From Certhia americana (Eukaryota > Chordata > Aves > Passeriformes > Certhiidae): a DNA stretch of 64,000 nucleotides. The notes under the pieces are model-generated. The model was not told the origin of the DNA. It saw only the letters and a program-made list of their open reading frames with translations, and ran no database searches. Shown piece after piece: positions 59,501 to 64,000 of this stretch. The stretch lies in the NCBI GenBank assembly GCA_018697195.1, contig CM031879.1:27042839-27106838 (forward strand), in the 5' to 3' direction. A program made the translations under genes and the position numbers. Within the stretch, counting starts at the first letter, position 1. Every line of letters starts with the position of its first letter.

Positions 59501-62500
59501 GTTTGCTTGGGTTTCTGTTCTTTTTTGCCCTCAAAAATAATTCTCTTTATTTGAGAAGATGCACAATTTATATAAAGTTTGTTGTATTTTCTAGGGAAAG
59601 GCCTTTCCTCTGGCACAAGAACATCTAATATAGCTTTAGGGTGAGAACAAAATGTCCACTGTCCTTCTGTTTGGGCTGCTCAGGTGTCAACAGAAGAGCA
59701 CTCTGGAAATGCCTCTTTGCAAACAGCGCACTGGCACACTTTTATTCTCCTCTGTCAGGAGGAATCAGTTCATGGGTAGCATTTCTCAGTGTCTGATGAG
59801 AGAGTTATGAACCCCCTGGGAAGCTTTACTTTCCTTTAACCATTTCAACCTGAATGAAACAGGTGAATGAAGCCTCTTGCTCACCCTGTTTAACCTGGAA
59901 TGATTTCATTCCAGTCTTGGAGGTGGAGAGTAGGCTCAGCCAGTGGGTACCAGGGAGCAGGGACATTTCCTGGGGAAAGGGTGGGTGACTATGAACTTCA
60001 GCGAGATGAACTCTGCACTGCAGCACAGCTGGATCTGGAAAAGGACACCTGTTCATAACGTGAGACACACATACACAGTTGTATCTTCTTTAAAACGTTT
60101 TGGTTTTGTTTTTGTTTTTTTAAAGAAGCAAGAAACCTACTTAGAAAGTCTGTTATGTGGGTAGCAAAGTCAGCCACCCCAAAATCATGAGATGCCAGGT
60201 GACTACACAACCTTGACTCAGACCCCTATGCAAAGTGTATTATGTAGTATCAGCACATTTTTTTCCTCCATGGGATCTCCATCTGCTTCAGTGCAGAATA
60301 GAGATGAAAAAAGACTAACAAGGGGATTTTAAGCTTGCTAATTTCTAACACTTAAAAGCTTCACCTTGTCCCTCTTATCCTTATTAATATTCCTGTAATG
60401 CAGAGAGTAACATGCAGTACACACATGATGTGTGGACACGTGTATAATTCAGAGAAAGTTCTTACTGGAAAGGAAAGGAAAAATGTCCTGAAAAAGACAG
60501 AAAGAAAATTATTAATGATGAAATTTGACTTTATCTCTTTCTATAATTCATGTTAACTCTAGATTAGGTCATGTTAAACAATTTATATAGAAAATAGCAA
60601 ATCAGTTTATCATAGAAAATATAAACCAAACATAACCAAGCTTGGATGGGATTATGTGAACAGTCCCATGGGGAGAAAATCTATACAGCTGCCTTCAAAT
60701 AACCATTATTTTCCCAAAGGTGAACAGGTAAGAGAATGGCCTAAGGGCACTAAGAGCCAGACCCTGTGCACTTCAGAAGATGCAACATTAAGAAAGCTGA
60801 GATGATGCAAAAAGCTGAGAGGAGAGCTCACATACAGTGGCATCTTTGGTACTATTTCTGCCATTTTTCCAACTCTCTTAACTCCTTCAGGAGTTTGTTG
60901 TTGATGTTTTCCTTATTTGCTTTTTTAATTTCCCTTTGATTTTTTTCTCTTCTTTCAGAGTCTGAAGTAAATTCAAGAAGGCACCATGTGCATAATGTCA
61001 GCTGCATTGATATTTTTAATTGTTTAGAACTTGGAGCTATTTTCAGATAAAATTTCTTATTGTCCCATGATTCTTGTGAAAGGCCAAGAAATCGATAGAA
61101 TGGACTCAAAGGTGGGAAATCTCTGCCACATTCTGAGTTCAGCAACACTCTTGTCCAGCCTTCTGTCTCTTTACTCTTTTGTGTTTCCTTTGTGAATGAG
61201 ATAGAGTGACTTAATATAATGGCTTTTTATTTCATCCCCTAATTCCTATTAAGAAGATGAGGGAATTATAACTACTTGGTAAACATTGGACAAAGAAGTA
61301 CAGTGGGAAGGTGAACAGGAGGTTTTTCTATTGATTTCATGTGATCAAGATTGACACTACTGTTATAAAAAAAATACATAATTAATTTCCAATGTCCCTA
61401 CAATTAAAGGGTCAAAAGGTGCCTGCATTTAATCAGAAAGAGACACACAAAAGAGAAACACTGTAAAATATGAAAGACCTTTTGACATAAATAAGATGTC
61501 CTTAAAAATACTATTTTAATTCAGATCAGGTGTTTGTCAATTAAGAGCATTAGCTAAGGACAGTGTCATCCTAACTGGCATGCATATGCATTCATCCATA
61601 GACATAGCCTGGAGGGGTGGTGATCAATTATTCAGCATGGCATTTTATGCTGCCTCCACCTTTCACAGCACATCATCCACCAGACTGTGATCAGTAGCAG
61701 ATTTCTGAACAGAAACAAATGAGAAAACAATATTTTTTAGTTGGACCTGAATGAGATTTTAATTTCTTCAGTAAAAACTTTCATCAGTCACTAGATAATA
61801 GAAGATGCATGAGCCTGGTTCCTTCTGTTCTTCAAAAAGAGCTGAGCTGGAGGTTTCCTCCAAATATTCCATATGTTTAGCATTCAAGCCTCTCAGAATT
61901 ATGCCTCTTCCATCACATTTATTGTCACCTCCTCCTCCCCCAAATCTTTATTGCTGGTCCAGCAGCATATTGATAGAGAACAACTCTCCCTGTGTGCTTT
62001 TCCAGTTTTGAAGCTGCTTAAGAGTGCAGTCAAAAATGCTGCTCCAGCTAAAACTGATGGAAGCAATGAGGTCACCCATACACACCCATCAGTTTCTTCC
62101 CCATCCTTCCACCTCCTCCAGCTCAAATCTCTTGGGCAACCCCAAAGCTAACTACCCCACTAAAAACCCGTTTATTTTCTGTTGGTTCAGGGAAGCTGAT
62201 TCACCCTGAAGTTGTGTAATCCCTTGATGTGAGGCAAGGAAAAGAAGAGGGACACACAGAGAGCAGGGACATGAAGACAGAAAGGCTGCCATCTTTGGTG
62301 GCAGCCCACATTTGTACAAGACTAAGAGCAGGATGAACCTCTCCTGGAGAAGAATGTGTTGACCACATTTTCTCTACTGAAAGAAAATATATTTTCGTAA
62401 GGAAACATGAACTACTTCCTACTCTTTTTGAGTTCTTTAGTTTGCTTTTCATTTCTCAGCTGGAGACATAGTCTATGCACTTGAGAAATTAAATACATGC

Positions 62501-63399
62501 GAGAATTACTTCAAATTAAATTTGAATTTGTTTTGGTGGGACTTTTTTTATTTTTTCTTAAACTGTCACAAACACATTCCTGAATGACATCATGGAGGAC
62601 TCTTTTTGTACTTATTCTCTCACTAAATTATTTATACTTCGTGCCCTTGCCTTTTAGTACAAGGTAGGCTCTACAATATATATTATTTTTTTGTAGCAAA
62701 TAGCTTTTTTCCCCTTATGACAGGAAAAACATACCAGAGATCATTATAAAACAATCAAGATCATTAATCCTACTCTTCTCCTGGGAGACCTGCCTTGCAT
62801 TTCTGTTGCTCCAGGGCATTCATCACTCAGAAGTGCATATTCAGCATTTCCCCCTTTTATTTCTTGTTGTCTTGGGTAATATCACGTATGGAGTAGGACA
62901 CCTGGGTGAAAGTGCAGTATGTTTTAATCTTTCTCTAGCTCTATCTGAGGAGGTCAGGGATAAAAGCACTGCTTGGGAGGCAGCATATTAGCCGGTCTTT
63001 TTGTGGGTAATTGTTGTTATCTGCATTGTTAGGTGCATTTGCCCATCATCTGGAAAAGGCCTGGCAGACTCAAGGCCGAATTCAACTTTTTGGGAAAGAA
63101 AATGTGTTGTACAGTGAAATTAAAATGAACTGGTATCTCTCTAAGGAGCTCAATAGCTCTGTAAGAAGCAAACTGTGTAGTTCTTTTGAGTTTATAATCA
63201 TGCATAAATAAGTAAATCTATTAGGTAACTGAACTATGTTCTGGGTCAAATTAAACACATAACTGAAAGAAGTAATTCACAAGAAATCATCTTGGCCACA
63301 CAGGTGCCTCAGTATGCGTAGTTTCTACTCCAAAACAGTCAATAATTTCTGGTATCGCTTAAGTGAATGGTGATCATTGAAAACTGGAAAAAATGGGCA

Positions 63400-63820
63400 G
63401 CTAGGCCGGTCTCATGAGACCCGACAACAAGCACTTCACCCATTTTGGGGACACTTCACCTTCTGGAGGGACTGTACAGCCTACCAGGGTGGTGTAGGGT
63501 GCAGCTGCAACATTCTGTGGGGAGCAATGGCCGGTGCCGGGCCCGCGGCAGAGCCAGGCCCTGCTCTGTACGACACCCCCGATCGCCACCCTGTATCCCA
63601 ACGATCTGCTGCAGAGCACCGCTGTGAAAGAGGGCTACTAAATTAAAGCTGGCGGTGAACAGCCTGCTTTTAAGCAGGAAACTGTGTGTCATCGAGCTTC
63701 TCGCTTGTGTCAGGGAAGAGAGGAGTGAAGGAGAGGTGCTAATGACAGGCGCTGCCTCCAGGCAGGGAGGTGGAGAGCTCAGACTGAGGCGCGGGGAGAA
63801 AAGCGAGGCAGTGCAGTAAA
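63400..63820. other. CpG-rich patch, unclassified (possible LTR)
   Basis: An isolated GC- and CpG-richer block in AT-rich intron, with GCCGGTGCCGGGCCCGCGGC at about 63531. It is followed by a TAAATTAAAGC segment at about 63640 that contains the poly(A)-type hexamer ATTAAA, and later by GAGGCGCGGGG. The order could suit a CpG-rich endogenous retroviral LTR or an alternative promoter. I recognise neither. Short open frames on both strands lack family resemblance. Confidence 0.35.
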
Positions 63821-64000
63821 ACGATCACTGTGGAAAAACATAAAGCATAAGAAGAATTTATTAGAAGTGAAACAAAGCAGAACCACTGGTACTTTCCGAG
63901 CCATAAAAATGAGGAAATGAGAAACAGCACGAACGCATTCTCATCGAAATTTCTGAAAGAGCCTCAAGTTAGCACTTACGGAGAAAATCTAACAGGGATG

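Larger units (their letters stand above)
42778..64000 (+). other. PPHLN1: PPHLN1 intron 1 (continues past the window)
   Basis: At least 21 kb of AT-rich DNA follows the GTAAGA donor. Supported content: a perfect hairpin beside a G-rich tract at 45.87-45.92 kb, pyrimidine-rich patches at about 43.57-43.72 and 47.58-47.90 kb, three CR1 fragments (49.93, 53.70 and 59.43 kb), the 175-bp tandem array at 55.69-56.69 kb and a CpG-rich patch at 63.4-63.8 kb. I saw no further PPHLN1 exon, nor a ZCRB1 exon, a neighbour in mammals. Confidence 0.6.

Noticed and set aside
1..64000. CRISPR arrays, operons, prophage or toxin-antitoxin systems
   Set aside because: The window is eukaryotic nuclear DNA with introns and LINEs. 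No short-spaced direct repeat array or bacterial gene organisation is present.

Overview
This is vertebrate nuclear DNA, almost certainly from a bird. Genes are split by introns with GT-AG junctions, two CpG-island promoters stand in AT-rich DNA, and the repeats are CR1 LINE fragments plus a solo LTR that I recognise as the avian ERVL type. The LTR repertoire suggests a songbird, but that rests on memory of repeat families. I see no bacterial, phage or viral gene system and no operon.

Three genes are supported, in the order known from the mammalian GXYLT1-YAF2-PPHLN1 block. (1) About 2.6-2.8 kb, minus strand: first coding exon and CpG-island promoter of GXYLT1 (glucoside xylosyltransferase 1). 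The rest of that gene lies off the left edge. (2) 17.85-41.96 kb, minus strand: the complete YAF2 gene (YY1-associated factor 2, a RYBP-family Polycomb PRC1 subunit). Four coding exons (41935-41960, 41670-41795, 22117-22269, 19292-19529) join in frame to exactly 180 codons plus TAA. (3) 42.77 kb, plus strand: the first coding exon of PPHLN1 (periphilin 1, HUSH complex). Only ATG plus seven bases are coding before a strong GTAAGA donor, and the rest of the gene runs off the right edge. YAF2 and PPHLN1 are head to head and share a CpG-island promoter, whose centre is a 400-base N gap.

Layout: 1-2.6 kb GXYLT1 intron 1; 2.2-3.0 kb CpG island; 3.1-17.8 kb intergenic with two CR1 fragments and two LTRs; 17.8-42.1 kb YAF2; 42.1-42.5 kb gap; 42.5-64 kb PPHLN1 5' exon and intron 1, with two large CR1 fragments, a roughly 175-bp tandem repeat array and a CpG-rich patch near 63.5 kb.

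Functionally, YAF2 (Polycomb) and PPHLN1 (HUSH) are both chromatin-silencing components and probably share one promoter. GXYLT1 acts separately, in glycosylation of Notch EGF repeats. The observations most worth checking are a CR1 copy inside the YAF2 3' UTR, the reading-frame conflict in GXYLT1 exon 1, an inverted duplication flanking the GXYLT1 island, the 175-bp tandem array, and a perfect hairpin beside a G-quadruplex motif.
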